Shown here: positions 1 to 6,254 of the stretch, one piece after another | Layout: the number at the start of each line of letters is the position of its first letter | How positions within the stretch are numbered: the first letter of the stretch is position 1 | Assembly (NCBI GenBank): GCA_946478915.1 | Contig: CAMLER010000105.1 | Span: 1 to 10,866 of the forward strand | Direction of reading: 5' to 3' | DNA: 10,866 nt | Origin: an uncultured Chryseolinea sp. | Lineage (GTDB): Bacteria > Bacteroidota > Bacteroidia > Cytophagales > Cyclobacteriaceae | Position numbers and translations under genes: made by a program | The notes under the pieces: model-generated | The model's input: only the letters and a program-made list of their open reading frames with translations | What the model was told of the DNA's origin: nothing | Database searches by the model: none

Positions 1-84
1 AATCCGCAACTCTGCCTTGGAGACACGCTTTCCCCCAAATAATGAAGTGGTTCCCTGGTCGCCAGTTCTGGTGTAAATTTTCAT
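1..84 (-). CDS. Corrinoid (cob(I)alamin) adenosyltransferase, PduO type, N-terminal fragment
   Basis: Reading leftward from an ATG at 84-82, 28 codons run off the window edge without a stop. The peptide starts MKIYTRTGDQGTTSLFGGKR and continues VSKAELRI. The TRTGDxGTTSLFGGKRVSK block is the hallmark N-terminus of the PduO/MMAB family of ATP:corrinoid adenosyltransferases, where it helps bind ATP. The family transfers the 5'-deoxyadenosyl group of ATP to cob(I)alamin in the cytoplasm, making coenzyme B12. Only about 15% of a typical protein of roughly 190 residues is visible, so catalytic residues further along cannot be checked. The start is well set because the family usually begins exactly at MKIYT. 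The ABC ATPase gene lies upstream on the same strand, but a 151-bp repeat-filled gap separates them, so co-transcription is uncertain. Confidence 0.88.
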   Translation of the reverse strand, partial: MKIYTRTGDQGTTSLFGGKRVSKAELRI

Positions 85-90
85 TCTTTC

Positions 91-235
91 AAGTTTGGTT
101 AAAAGTTCAAAGTTTGAGGTTCAAAGTTGTGCGACTTCAAAGTTTGGTTAAAAAATTACGTTAGGATACCCAAAACCCGAGCAGAAAATTTGGTTCCGTG
201 CGCAACCTTGAACTTTAAACATTAAACTTTAAACT
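91..235. repeat. Intergenic inverted heptamer-repeat element (copy 1)
   Basis: The gap between the adenosyltransferase and the ABC ATPase holds two facing blocks of 7-bp units. The left block (105-132) reads gttcaaa, gtttgag, gttcaaa, gttgtgc. The right block (211-235) is in the opposite orientation and abuts the ABC ATPase stop codon at 238-236. A 14-bp direct repeat, aagtttggttaaaa, occurs at 91-104 and 140-153, offset by 49 bp (seven heptads). The 18-mer actttaaacattaaactt at 212-229 is identical to 2657-2674 and is the reverse complement of 2614-2631. The facing arms could form an imperfect hairpin in the leftward transcript, so it might end or stabilise the ABC ATPase mRNA; that role is inference. 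Confidence 0.75.
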
Positions 236-943
236 CTAAGCAGGAACGCCCCGATTTACATTCTCATTCTTCCGGTCGGATTCCACAAGTCCGTCGCGGA
301 GGCGGATAATCCGGTGTGCATAGTGCGCGATATCATCCTCGTGCGTTACCATGATGATCGTGTTGCCACGGTCGTGGAGATCCTGAAACAACGACATGAT
401 GCCATAAGAGGTTTTAGTATCGAGGTTCCCTGTAGGCTCATCTGCCAGAATAATCGAAGGTTTGTTAACCAACGCCCGGGCGATGGCCACACGCTGACGC
501 TGACCGCCGGATAACTCGTTGGGCTTATGATGATGTCGGTCGGCAAGACCCACGCTCTCCAGAGCTTCCATTGCGATTTCGCTCCGTTCCGATTTACTGT
601 AACCAGCATAGACGAGGGGCAACGCCACGTTTTCAAGGGCCGATGCTCTCGGCAAAAGATTGAATGTCTGGAAAACAAATCCGATTTCCTTGTTCCTGAT
701 CTCGGCAAGCTCATTTTCCGTCATTTCGCTAACAAGGTGATTATTAAGACTGTAGCTACCCGAGGTCGGAGAATCAAGACAACCCACAATGTTCATCAAG
801 GTGGATTTCCCGGATCCCGAAGGGCCCATGAAAGCAACATACTCGCCCTTGTCAATGGAAATGGATATATCCTGCAGGGCATTCACAACGGTATCGCCCA
901 TCTTATAAATCCTGGAAATGTGATGTGTCTCAATGATTTTCAT
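236..943 (-). CDS. ABC transporter ATP-binding protein, MacB/LolD family
   Basis: This 235-residue cytoplasmic ATPase powers a membrane permease. Visible motifs in order are Walker [10 protein letters not shown] (40-48), Q-loop FQTFNLLP (91-98), signature LSGGQ (144-148), Walker B IILADEP (164-170) with catalytic E169, and the switch histidine H201. The sequence VFQTFNLLP and the segment [10 protein letters not shown] are typical of the MacB/LolD/FtsE-like group, which acts in lipoprotein release, macrolide or peptide efflux, or as a mechanotransmission pump. Length is normal for a stand-alone ATPase. No permease gene is adjacent, so the partner and the substrate cannot be told from this window. 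The ATG at 943 has an AGGA directly before it. A TATTTTTG box on the leftward strand (1032-1025) resembles the Bacteroidetes -7 element, but no good -33 element accompanies it. Confidence 0.95.
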   Translation of the reverse strand: MKIIETHHISRIYKMGDTVVNALQDISISIDKGEYVAFMGPSGSGKSTLMNIVGCLDSPTSGSYSLNNHLVSEMTENELAEIRNKEIGFVFQTFNLLPRASALENVALPLVYAGYSKSERSEIAMEALESVGLADRHHHKPNELSGGQRQRVAIARALVNKPSIILADEPTGNLDTKTSYGIMSLFQDLHDRGNTIIMVTHEDDIAHYAHRIIRLRDGLVESDRKNENVNRGVPA

Positions 944-1055
944 TCCTGATTGGTTTGCAAATGGCCACTTGAATTACAACGTAGATGATAATTCCTGCAA
1001 TTTTGTTTCAATCCAAACAACATACAAAAATAGACTGAATAATACTTCTTCAGAC

Positions 1056-1077
1056 GTAATCCGCCACCGGATGTTAC
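1056..1077 (-). terminator. Possible weak hairpin after the NRDE gene
   Basis: Just past the NRDE stop codon on the leftward strand, 1056-1063 can pair with 1068-1077. The stem has 8 base pairs, a 2-nt bulge and a 4-nt loop. No T-run follows directly; the first T-rich stretch lies about 25 nt further on. This may be a weak or factor-dependent terminator, or only an mRNA end structure. Confidence 0.3.
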
Positions 1078-1091
1078 ATACGCGGTAGACA

Positions 1092-1853
1092 TCATATCGC
1101 AAAACGGAACGACGCCGTAGTATGATCGAAAGTTGCCGTATTATAATTCCGTTCGCTAAACAATACCTGGTCTGCCTTATCCACTAAAATAACGGTGGAA
1201 CAACGGGAACCATATCCCTCCATTTTAATAAACATCGACGATAGCGCGCGTTCCTGCGCTAATGGCACGCCAGTGGATGGCAGCACGCTGTCCTCGGCGG
1301 TTTGATCATCATACAATGCGTCAAGAACTTTTTCAGGATCGATGACAGCATCATCGATTATTGGCTTGATTGCTTCTTTACCGCGGGTCACCTTGGGCCA
1401 GGCCGTTTCCAACAAGTGGTTGCTCAAGCCATAAAAACCAGGCGCGAGTTTCTCAACGGATGGCCTGTAGTTCGAATAATACCAAACATCGTTCTTATTA
1501 CCGACTATCAGATTAAAACCATTGTATGCCTTGCCAACTTTAGACACTCGCTCAAGGTATTGCTCCGGTGAATCATTTCCGATAAGAAAATCTGTAACAA
1601 GATGCCCTCGCGAAGGCGCATTGGATTTAATGTTCGCGGGATCCCGATAGTTGGTAACCATGGCAATTCGCCCACTCCGGGTCATCGCCATCCACGTTCC
1701 ACCCGCCACCAGGTCACGGCCACCCAGAATACCTGGATTGTCGTCCCAGAACTGTGCCGCAGCTGTTTTACGACTGTAAAACTCGTCGCGATTGCCGGCG
1801 ATGATCAATTTGTAATTTGGGTGGTTGTCGATTGAAAGGAAGAGTAAACACAT
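1092..1853 (-). CDS. NRDE/TANGO2-family protein
   Basis: A 253-residue protein with the family's defining NRDE motif at 21-24, a Cys at position 2, and a conserved GGRD...GGTWMAM block at 44-57 followed by VTNYRDP (66-72). These identify the NRDE (Ser/Thr-rich, T10 in DGCR) family that includes animal TANGO2/HRG-9. Members have an Ntn-hydrolase-like fold, and the eukaryotic and some bacterial members have been linked to haem mobilisation. The exact bacterial function is unsettled. Length is normal and the protein looks intact, with no signal peptide or membrane segment, so it is probably cytoplasmic. The start is set by the conserved Met-Cys N-terminus. It lies downstream of rnhB across a 125-bp gap with an inverted repeat, so it may have its own promoter. 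Confidence 0.9.
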   Translation of the reverse strand: MCLLFLSIDNHPNYKLIIAGNRDEFYSRKTAAAQFWDDNPGILGGRDLVAGGTWMAMTRSGRIAMVTNYRDPANIKSNAPSRGHLVTDFLIGNDSPEQYLERVSKVGKAYNGFNLIVGNKNDVWYYSNYRPSVEKLAPGFYGLSNHLLETAWPKVTRGKEAIKPIIDDAVIDPEKVLDALYDDQTAEDSVLPSTGVPLAQERALSSMFIKMEGYGSRCSTVILVDKADQVLFSERNYNTATFDHTTASFRFAI

Positions 1854-1907
1854 GTCTATAGGAACGAAAAAATAAGGAAAAAATTTGGCGTGTTAAGGAC
1901 GGAAAGA

Positions 1908-1976
1908 TTTAGCCACAACGTCAACATAAGCATCGGAATGGATTTCTTTGTGATTCTTAGTGCCTTTGTGGTTAAA
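1908..1976. repeat. Intergenic inverted repeat with 10-bp internal period
   Basis: Between rnhB and the NRDE gene, tttagccacaa (1908-1918) faces ttgtggttaaa (1966-1976). Ten of 11 positions pair, and the odd one is a G-U pair in one RNA strand. Inside the right half, ttctttgtga, ttcttagtgc and ctttgtggtt repeat with a 10-bp period (1944-1973). The element ends two bases before the rnhB stop codon (1981-1979). It could fold in the rnhB mRNA 3' end. It resembles short intergenic repeats I associate with Bacteroidetes genomes, from memory and not checked. Confidence 0.55.
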
Positions 1977-1978
1977 AA

Positions 1979-2593
1979 TCAATCCACCACCAAATCGAAA
2001 TCCAGCTCCAATTGTTCGGGTAATAATGTAAACGATTTTCGGTGAAGCCTGGTGATACCCAGCTGTTTAATAGCTTCGCGATGCGCTTCGGTAGCATATC
2101 CAACGTTTGTCTCCCAGCAATATCCGGGAAATTCTTCCGCCATCTTAATCATCAATTCGTCGCGGTGTGTTTTTGCCAATACAGACGCTGCGGCAATCGA
2201 CAAATATTTTTCATCGCCCTTAACGATGCACTCATGCCTGATATCACAATAGGGTTTAAACCTGTTGCCATCAATCAAAAGCAATTCGGGCCGAATCAAT
2301 AATTTATCTACTGCCAGGTGCATAGCCTTGAACGACGCATTTAAAATGTTGATCCGGTCAATCTCCTCATGGTCTACTTCTGCAACCGCCCACGCCATTG
2401 CATCGCGTTGAATATCTATTCTTAACGCGTCTCGCTCCGCTCGCGTTAGCTGCTTCGAATCATTCAGATATTTGTGTCGATAACGCTTCGGAAGTATCAC
2501 TGCAGCCGCCACCACCGGGCCCGCCAGGCAACCTCGACCAGCCTCATCACAACCGGCTTCAACATACAATTTCGAAAAACACGAACGGAGCAT
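1979..2593 (-). CDS. rnhB: Ribonuclease HII
   Basis: A 204-residue endonuclease that cuts the RNA strand of RNA-DNA hybrids, including single ribonucleotides misincorporated in DNA, during replication and repair. The N-terminal CDEAGRGCLAGPV block (15-27) carries metal ligands D16 and E17 and the GRG substrate-sensing loop (19-21). The other two acidic ligands are D108 in LLIDGN and D145 in SVLAKTHRD. A conserved Tyr in NVGYAT (163-168) also fits the family. Length and motif order are standard and nothing is missing. The start ATG (2593-2591) sits only one base from a heptamer repeat array, so the 5' leader is very short or lies in the repeat. No Shine-Dalgarno sequence is visible, which is common in Bacteroidetes. 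Confidence 0.97.
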   Translation of the reverse strand: MLRSCFSKLYVEAGCDEAGRGCLAGPVVAAAVILPKRYRHKYLNDSKQLTRAERDALRIDIQRDAMAWAVAEVDHEEIDRINILNASFKAMHLAVDKLLIRPELLLIDGNRFKPYCDIRHECIVKGDEKYLSIAAASVLAKTHRDELMIKMAEEFPGYCWETNVGYATEAHREAIKQLGITRLHRKSFTLLPEQLELDFDLVVD

Positions 2594-2594
2594 C

Positions 2595-2686
2595 GTTCAA
2601 AGTTTAAGGTCCAAAGTTTAATGTTTAAAGTTTAATGTCAAAGTTTTTATCGCCTGACTTTAAACATTAAACTTGTAACCTTAAAC
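2595..2686. repeat. Intergenic inverted heptamer-repeat element (copy 2), in a divergent promoter region
   Basis: Seven uninterrupted 7-bp units fill 2595-2643: gttcaaa, gtttaag, gtccaaa, gtttaat, gtttaaa, gtttaat, gtcaaag. Opposite-facing units fill 2657-2686. The 30-bp arms 2602-2631 and 2657-2686 match as an inverted repeat at 27 of 30 positions, including a perfect 18-bp core (2614-2631 with 2657-2674), around a 25-nt spacer. The element takes up nearly all of the 101 bp between the divergent rnhB and Nudix genes, so it is not an end-of-gene terminator here. Confidence 0.88.
2612..2642 (-). promoter_or_regulatory. Possible rnhB promoter inside the repeat
   Basis: On the leftward strand a TTTG (2642-2639) lies 27 nt, start to start, from the TTTG of AAACTTTG (2619-2612). 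This matches the Bacteroidetes -33 TTTG / -7 TAnnTTTG layout with one mismatch in the -7 box. It would place the RNA start about 10 nt before the rnhB ATG. Both boxes are part of the repeat units, so the match could be a by-product of the repeat sequence. Confidence 0.25.
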
Positions 2687-2694
2687 ATCTTGTC

Positions 2695-3249
2695 ATGTCT
2701 CAAGAAATCAAGAATCCCTGGACAACCTTGTCAGGCGAATCAAAATATGATAATCGCTGGATCAATGTAACTGAATATCAGGTGATCAATCCTTCCGGAG
2801 GAAAAGGTATTTACGGAAAGATCCATTTCAAAAATAAAGGGATCGGAATTATTCCGGTCGATGACGAAGGATACACCTGGCTCGTGGGACAATATCGCTA
2901 CACATTAAATGAATTTCATTGGGAAATTCCCGAAGGAGGCGGCCCGCTTGACGAGTTTCCCATCCTTGCAGCCCAGCGCGAACTAAGAGAAGAAACTGGG
3001 ATCACAGCAAAAAAATGGACGCCGTTGCTGCGGATGAACCCATCGAATTCGGTGTCGGATGAAGAATGTGTGATCTACCTGGCAGAGGAATTGTCATTCG
3101 GCGAAAGCCTGCTTGAAGATACGGAGGCTGACCTTAAGGTAAAACGGCTTCCGCTGACAGAAGCTATCGATATGGTTATGCGCGGCCATATCAGGGACTC
3201 GATGAGTATGATCGGACTTCTCATGTTGGCAAGGGTAAGGGGGCTTTAG
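2695..3249 (+). CDS. Nudix hydrolase, ADP-ribose/ADP-sugar pyrophosphatase-like
   Basis: A 184-residue cytoplasmic hydrolase of nucleoside diphosphates linked to another moiety. The Nudix box GX5EX7REUXEEXGU is exact at 81-103, ending RELREETGI, with the metal-binding glutamates of REXXEE. The region before it, QYRYTLNEFHWEIPEGG (66-82), and the segment PSNSVSDEE (116-124) are typical of the NudF/ADP-sugar pyrophosphatase branch rather than MutT, so ADP-ribose or a similar sugar nucleotide is the best substrate guess. Length fits that branch. The start ATG lies 8 bp from the repeat element, with no Shine-Dalgarno sequence. It is divergent from rnhB; no functional link to its neighbours is evident. 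Confidence 0.93.
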   Translation: MSQEIKNPWTTLSGESKYDNRWINVTEYQVINPSGGKGIYGKIHFKNKGIGIIPVDDEGYTWLVGQYRYTLNEFHWEIPEGGGPLDEFPILAAQRELREETGITAKKWTPLLRMNPSNSVSDEECVIYLAEELSFGESLLEDTEADLKVKRLPLTEAIDMVMRGHIRDSMSMIGLLMLARVRGL

Positions 3250-3252
3250 GGA

Positions 3253-3288
3253 GGTAATCGGTAATCGGGTGACCGGTAATCGGTTCGC
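3253..3288. repeat. Short GGTAATC-type heptamer repeat
   Basis: Right after the Nudix stop codon, five 7-bp units follow one another: gtaatcg, gtaatcg, ggtgacc, ggtaatc, ggttcgc (3254-3288). The motif is GC-richer than, and unrelated in sequence to, the GTTYAAR units elsewhere in the window, but has the same 7-bp period. Confidence 0.6.
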
Positions 3289-3392
3289 TCTTGACGAGTG
3301 TAGGAATTGGGAAGAGTGTGCGGCGCGATGGTAAGTGGTAGTAGTTAGCCTCGGTTCCAGTGGAAGTGGCAGGCACTGGCGTTCTGCTTTAA

Positions 3393-3413
3393 GCGTTTTG
3401 CATTTTGCCCTTC
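3393..3413. repeat. Short GCATTTT-type heptamer repeat
   Basis: Units gcgtttt, gcatttt and gcccttc lie in a row in the 197-bp gap before the thioesterase. With only two clear copies plus one degenerate one, the match is weak alone; it is listed because of the shared 7-bp period with the other intergenic repeats. The rest of the gap (3289-3392) shows no recognisable element. Confidence 0.35.
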
Positions 3414-3446
3414 CCAACAATCATCGCTTTAACTCACAAAAAACCA

Positions 3447-3992
3447 ATGAAGCCTGTCTCCATCTCTCAAACCACAATTACCGAACTCATGATTCCTTCG
3501 TATGCAAACTTCGGTGGGAAAATTCACGGGGGTATTTTGCTTTCGCTAATGGACAAAGTCGCGTATGCCTGCGCGGCTAAACATGCTTCGACGTACTGTG
3601 TGACGGTTTCAGTTGACAAGGTGGAATTTCTTCAACCGGTAGAAGTAGGTGAACTGGTTTCGTTGCACGCATCGGTAAATTATGTCGGCAGGACTTCAAT
3701 GATAGTCGGCATCAGGGTGGAAGCACAAAATGTGAAATTAGGCACCATCAAACACACGAACTCCTGTTACTTCACCATGGTTGCAAAAGGCGACGATGAC
3801 AAGCCCACTATAGTTCCTGAGTTGATCCTCGAAACGCGTGATGAAATCCGCCGATGTATCGAAGCTATGAAAATGAAGGAAATCAAAAATAAGGTAAAAG
3901 AAGAAATGGATGATGCACGATCCGCGATTCATATTGAGCAGGCCACTGACCTCCTCAAGGGTGAAAGGTGTATCGTAAAATTGAAATCCTAA
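3447..3992 (+). CDS. Acyl-CoA thioesterase, hotdog fold (YciA/BACH-like)
   Basis: A 181-residue single-hotdog protein that hydrolyses acyl-CoA to free fatty acid and CoA in the cytoplasm. The central helix motif NFGGKIHGGILLSLMDKVAY runs 21-40, with the family Asn (N21), the glycines GGKIHGG (23-29) and the likely catalytic Asp (D36). The strand VDKVEFLQPVEVGEL (56-70) and the NYVGRTSM turn (78-85) are also typical. A charged helical tail (about 130-160) follows the fold. The frame is open from an ATG at 3405, but the extra 14 residues derive from repeat-like intergenic DNA and do not look like family sequence, so the ATG at 3447 is preferred. It ends 3 bp from the stop codon of the opposing deacetylase gene. 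Confidence 0.9.
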   Translation: MKPVSISQTTITELMIPSYANFGGKIHGGILLSLMDKVAYACAAKHASTYCVTVSVDKVEFLQPVEVGELVSLHASVNYVGRTSMIVGIRVEAQNVKLGTIKHTNSCYFTMVAKGDDDKPTIVPELILETRDEIRRCIEAMKMKEIKNKVKEEMDDARSAIHIEQATDLLKGERCIVKLKS

Positions 3993-3995
3993 TTT

Positions 3996-5309
3996 CTAAA
4001 GTTCTGTTAACTCGACCGATGACTCGTTAGGAACCGCATCGTAGAGCACGTAATTACCTTTCGCATCACTTTGGACGGTCACCTCGCTCGACTTATCCCC
4101 TTGCGTCACGCGCACTTTTTCCCAGGAGGGATCCACGTACGTCTTCAACGTAAGGGCTACATCATACATCTGCGGATCCAGACTGTGGGTAAGACTGACT
4201 TTTAATCCATCGCCTTCCGTTTTGGCATTTGCTGAAGCACTCATTCGTTCGCGCATGTATTTTGTAGCTTCTCCGAACGTTGCTACCCAGACCTTTTCTT
4301 CGTGTTGCTTGATGTAGGTAAAAAACTCTTTCAACTCCTGATGTGGTTTTGCCTCCCATCCCACACCATCGACACCGTGAAAAGTAAGAACAAGCCAAAC
4401 GTTGTCGTGGACCAACAAAGTATCCACCCACGATTTCATCAGGGGTACCGTTGTTTTTTGCAAGGGACCACGTTGCCACTGTATATACTCTTTCGTGTAT
4501 TCTCCCGGTGTGTGGGAGTTGCCGCGATTCAGTTCAACCAGGAAAGGCTCAGGCATTCGGTTGCGCAAAGCAGGATGGATCTTGTAGGCATATTCCATCA
4601 CGCGCTCATTCTCGGTTCCAAAAGGGCATTCCGCAGAAAATGTATGCTCCACTCCCAATTGATCCTGGATTTCTTCCTTGCATTTCTCCATTTCGTACAA
4701 AATATTCGCCTCATCCAACACGGCGAGTCTCGGGTGTGATACAGTATGGCTGCCAAACTCATGCCCACTGGCGGCAAATGCCTTGATCTCCGGCCAGGTG
4801 ATAAACGGCGGATCGAGAAGCACTGGTCTTTTTTCAACGTAAGCTTTTTGCGTGCGCGCAGTCGCGAACGCCTCATCCACTATTTTATATGCTTCCTCAT
4901 TCTTTCCCTGCTCGTATAGTGAACCTGCCTGGTTGTGCTGCTCAACGGAATTGTCAATATTCAGGAATCTGAGCGCTGAAGCGCGTTCAAACAGATTGTC
5001 TGCATCGGTCTTTGAATTTGCCGTCTCAGCAATAATTTCGCGGATCGACCTCCCGACAAACTTAGGTGCAAATTTGGAGTCGGGTATGTCCGCCGTATTT
5101 ATAAAAAATGTTCCCTTGAATCCAAGTGTGTCCATTATCGGAAGGGCCTGTCGAAACTGATTAATGCTTGCGTCATCGTAAGTAATACTTATAGCCGCAG
5201 ATTTGTCGCCACGCCACTTTGTAATTTCTGTTACACCATTCTGTTTGTCGCCGGAACATCCCGATACCACGGCCAGCACTACAGTTGCTTGAATAAATAT
5301 TGATCTCAT
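3996..5309 (-). CDS. Polysaccharide deacetylase (NodB) family lipoprotein
   Basis: A 437-residue secreted protein predicted to remove N- or O-acetyl groups from a cell-surface or extracellular polysaccharide. The first 17 residues are a signal peptide ending in lipobox VSGC (15-18), so C18 should be lipidated. NodB motif 1 is TYDD (43-46; D45 and D46 for catalysis and metal) and motif 2 is SHTVSHP (187-193; metal histidines H188 and H192). Later landmarks are CPFGTENE (228-235) and LTFHGVDG (308-315) with H311 as the likely motif 5 histidine. About 140 residues separate motifs 1 and 2, far more than usual, because of a helical insert at roughly 85-165. A C-terminal strand-rich region (about 367-437) may be a small beta-sandwich. 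The metal and catalytic residues are present, so activity is likely; the substrate is unknown. Confidence 0.92.
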   Translation of the reverse strand: MRSIFIQATVVLAVVSGCSGDKQNGVTEITKWRGDKSAAISITYDDASINQFRQALPIMDTLGFKGTFFINTADIPDSKFAPKFVGRSIREIIAETANSKTDADNLFERASALRFLNIDNSVEQHNQAGSLYEQGKNEEAYKIVDEAFATARTQKAYVEKRPVLLDPPFITWPEIKAFAASGHEFGSHTVSHPRLAVLDEANILYEMEKCKEEIQDQLGVEHTFSAECPFGTENERVMEYAYKIHPALRNRMPEPFLVELNRGNSHTPGEYTKEYIQWQRGPLQKTTVPLMKSWVDTLLVHDNVWLVLTFHGVDGVGWEAKPHQELKEFFTYIKQHEEKVWVATFGEATKYMRERMSASANAKTEGDGLKVSLTHSLDPQMYDVALTLKTYVDPSWEKVRVTQGDKSSEVTVQSDAKGNYVLYDAVPNESSVELTEL

Positions 5310-5357
5310 TTTTGATGAATGAAGCTGGAATTTAGTCGTTGTGCCTGACGAAATGCA

Positions 5358-5410
5358 CTTACGTGATCTCTTTTACACCAACGGACGTTTTAATAATCGA
5401 ACCACGTAAG
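5358..5410. promoter_or_regulatory. 8-bp inverted repeat in a divergent intergenic region
   Basis: CTTACGTG (5358-5365) and CACGTAAG (5403-5410) form a perfect inverted repeat with 37 nt between the arms, in the 162-bp gap between the divergent deacetylase and acyltransferase genes. It could be a pair of operator half-sites or a hairpin. There is no direct evidence of function. Confidence 0.3.
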
Positions 5411-5471
5411 CTTTACCGGGTCTTTGCGCTGAAATCATCTGTTGGTCTGCTTTACTTTGTATTTTTATGGT

Positions 5472-6230
5472 ATGAAGGTACTTCGTGTGATACATACGGG
5501 CTACGGGGTGTTAGTATTTACGATGTTGTTTTTGATATTGCTGCCGTTCCTGTGCATTCCCATCGTGTTTCCCAGCCAGCATCAACTGGTGGGTATTTTA
5601 AACCGATGGTGGGCGCGCCTGATGTTCATTTTCATTTTCATTCCCTTCACGGTTGAGTATCGCTCCAGACTCGATCCAAAAAAGCGTTACATATTTTGTC
5701 CAAATCATTTTTCATACCTTGATATACCCACCGTTGGCCTGGGGTCGCACAATACAATATTTGTTGGCAAAAGCGAGATGTCGAAGGTGCCTTTGTTTGG
5801 ATTCATGTATAGCAAGCTTCACATTATGGTTGATCGGAAAAAACTTAAGAGCCGCTACGCATCGTTGGAAAAATCCATGCAGGCGATTGATGAGGGCAAG
5901 AGCCTGGTGATCTATCCCGAGGGAGGCATTGTGACTGAAAAGGAGCCTGTTTTAGCCAGGTTTAAGGATGGACCTTTTCGCGTGGCGATAGAAAAACAAA
6001 TTGCCATCGTGCCTGTCACCATTCCGTTTAATTGGATAATTTTGCCGCCAGATGAGTTCCTTTTGCGATGGCATCCGTTAAAAGTGGTCTTTCACGATCC
6101 AATTGAAACCTCGAAGCTGACGATAAAGGATCTCGACGCGCTGAAAGATGAGGTATTTCAGATCATCGACGATGAGCTTAAGAAAAATTTAAACCCGGAG
6201 TTGATAAATAATTATATCACCTACCCATAG
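5472..6230 (+). CDS. Lysophospholipid / 1-acylglycerol-3-phosphate acyltransferase (PlsC family)
   Basis: A 252-residue membrane-bound enzyme that transfers an acyl group to lysophosphatidic acid or a related acceptor in phospholipid synthesis. One or two N-terminal hydrophobic segments (about 11-34 and 50-60) anchor it. Acyltransferase block I is NHFSYLD (78-84; HX4D, catalytic H79 and D84). Block II is the region GKSEMSKVPLFGFM (99-112), block III is YPEGG (148-152) and block IV is IVPVTI (179-184). Length is standard. The frame is open from an ATG at 5442, but the extra ten residues are not family-like, and a TTACTTTG box at 5452-5459, close to the Bacteroidetes -7 element, would start transcription after that ATG; the ATG at 5472 is preferred. 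gatC follows after 24 bp. The acceptor could also be another lyso- or aminolipid. Confidence 0.92.
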   Translation: MKVLRVIHTGYGVLVFTMLFLILLPFLCIPIVFPSQHQLVGILNRWWARLMFIFIFIPFTVEYRSRLDPKKRYIFCPNHFSYLDIPTVGLGSHNTIFVGKSEMSKVPLFGFMYSKLHIMVDRKKLKSRYASLEKSMQAIDEGKSLVIYPEGGIVTEKEPVLARFKDGPFRVAIEKQIAIVPVTIPFNWIILPPDEFLLRWHPLKVVFHDPIETSKLTIKDLDALKDEVFQIIDDELKKNLNPELINNYITYP

Positions 6231-6254
6231 GGTTGCTGCTGTAAACAATGAAAA

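Noticed and set aside
527..949. 140-codon open frame on the + strand opposite the ABC ATPase
   Set aside because: It lies wholly within a gene with all ABC motifs on the other strand, and its translation has no recognisable domain.
2595..2686. CRISPR array or rho-independent terminator at the heptamer repeats
   Set aside because: Units are 7 bp without unique spacers, so it is not CRISPR. The element lies between two start codons, so termination is not its role there.
3405..3446. Upstream start for the thioesterase adding 14 residues
   Set aside because: The added residues come from repeat-like intergenic DNA and do not match the usual N-terminus of the family.
4302..4786. Overlapping + strand open frames of 105-145 codons
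   Set aside because: They are antisense to the deacetylase gene, whose NodB motifs are clear; the translations look like random sequence.
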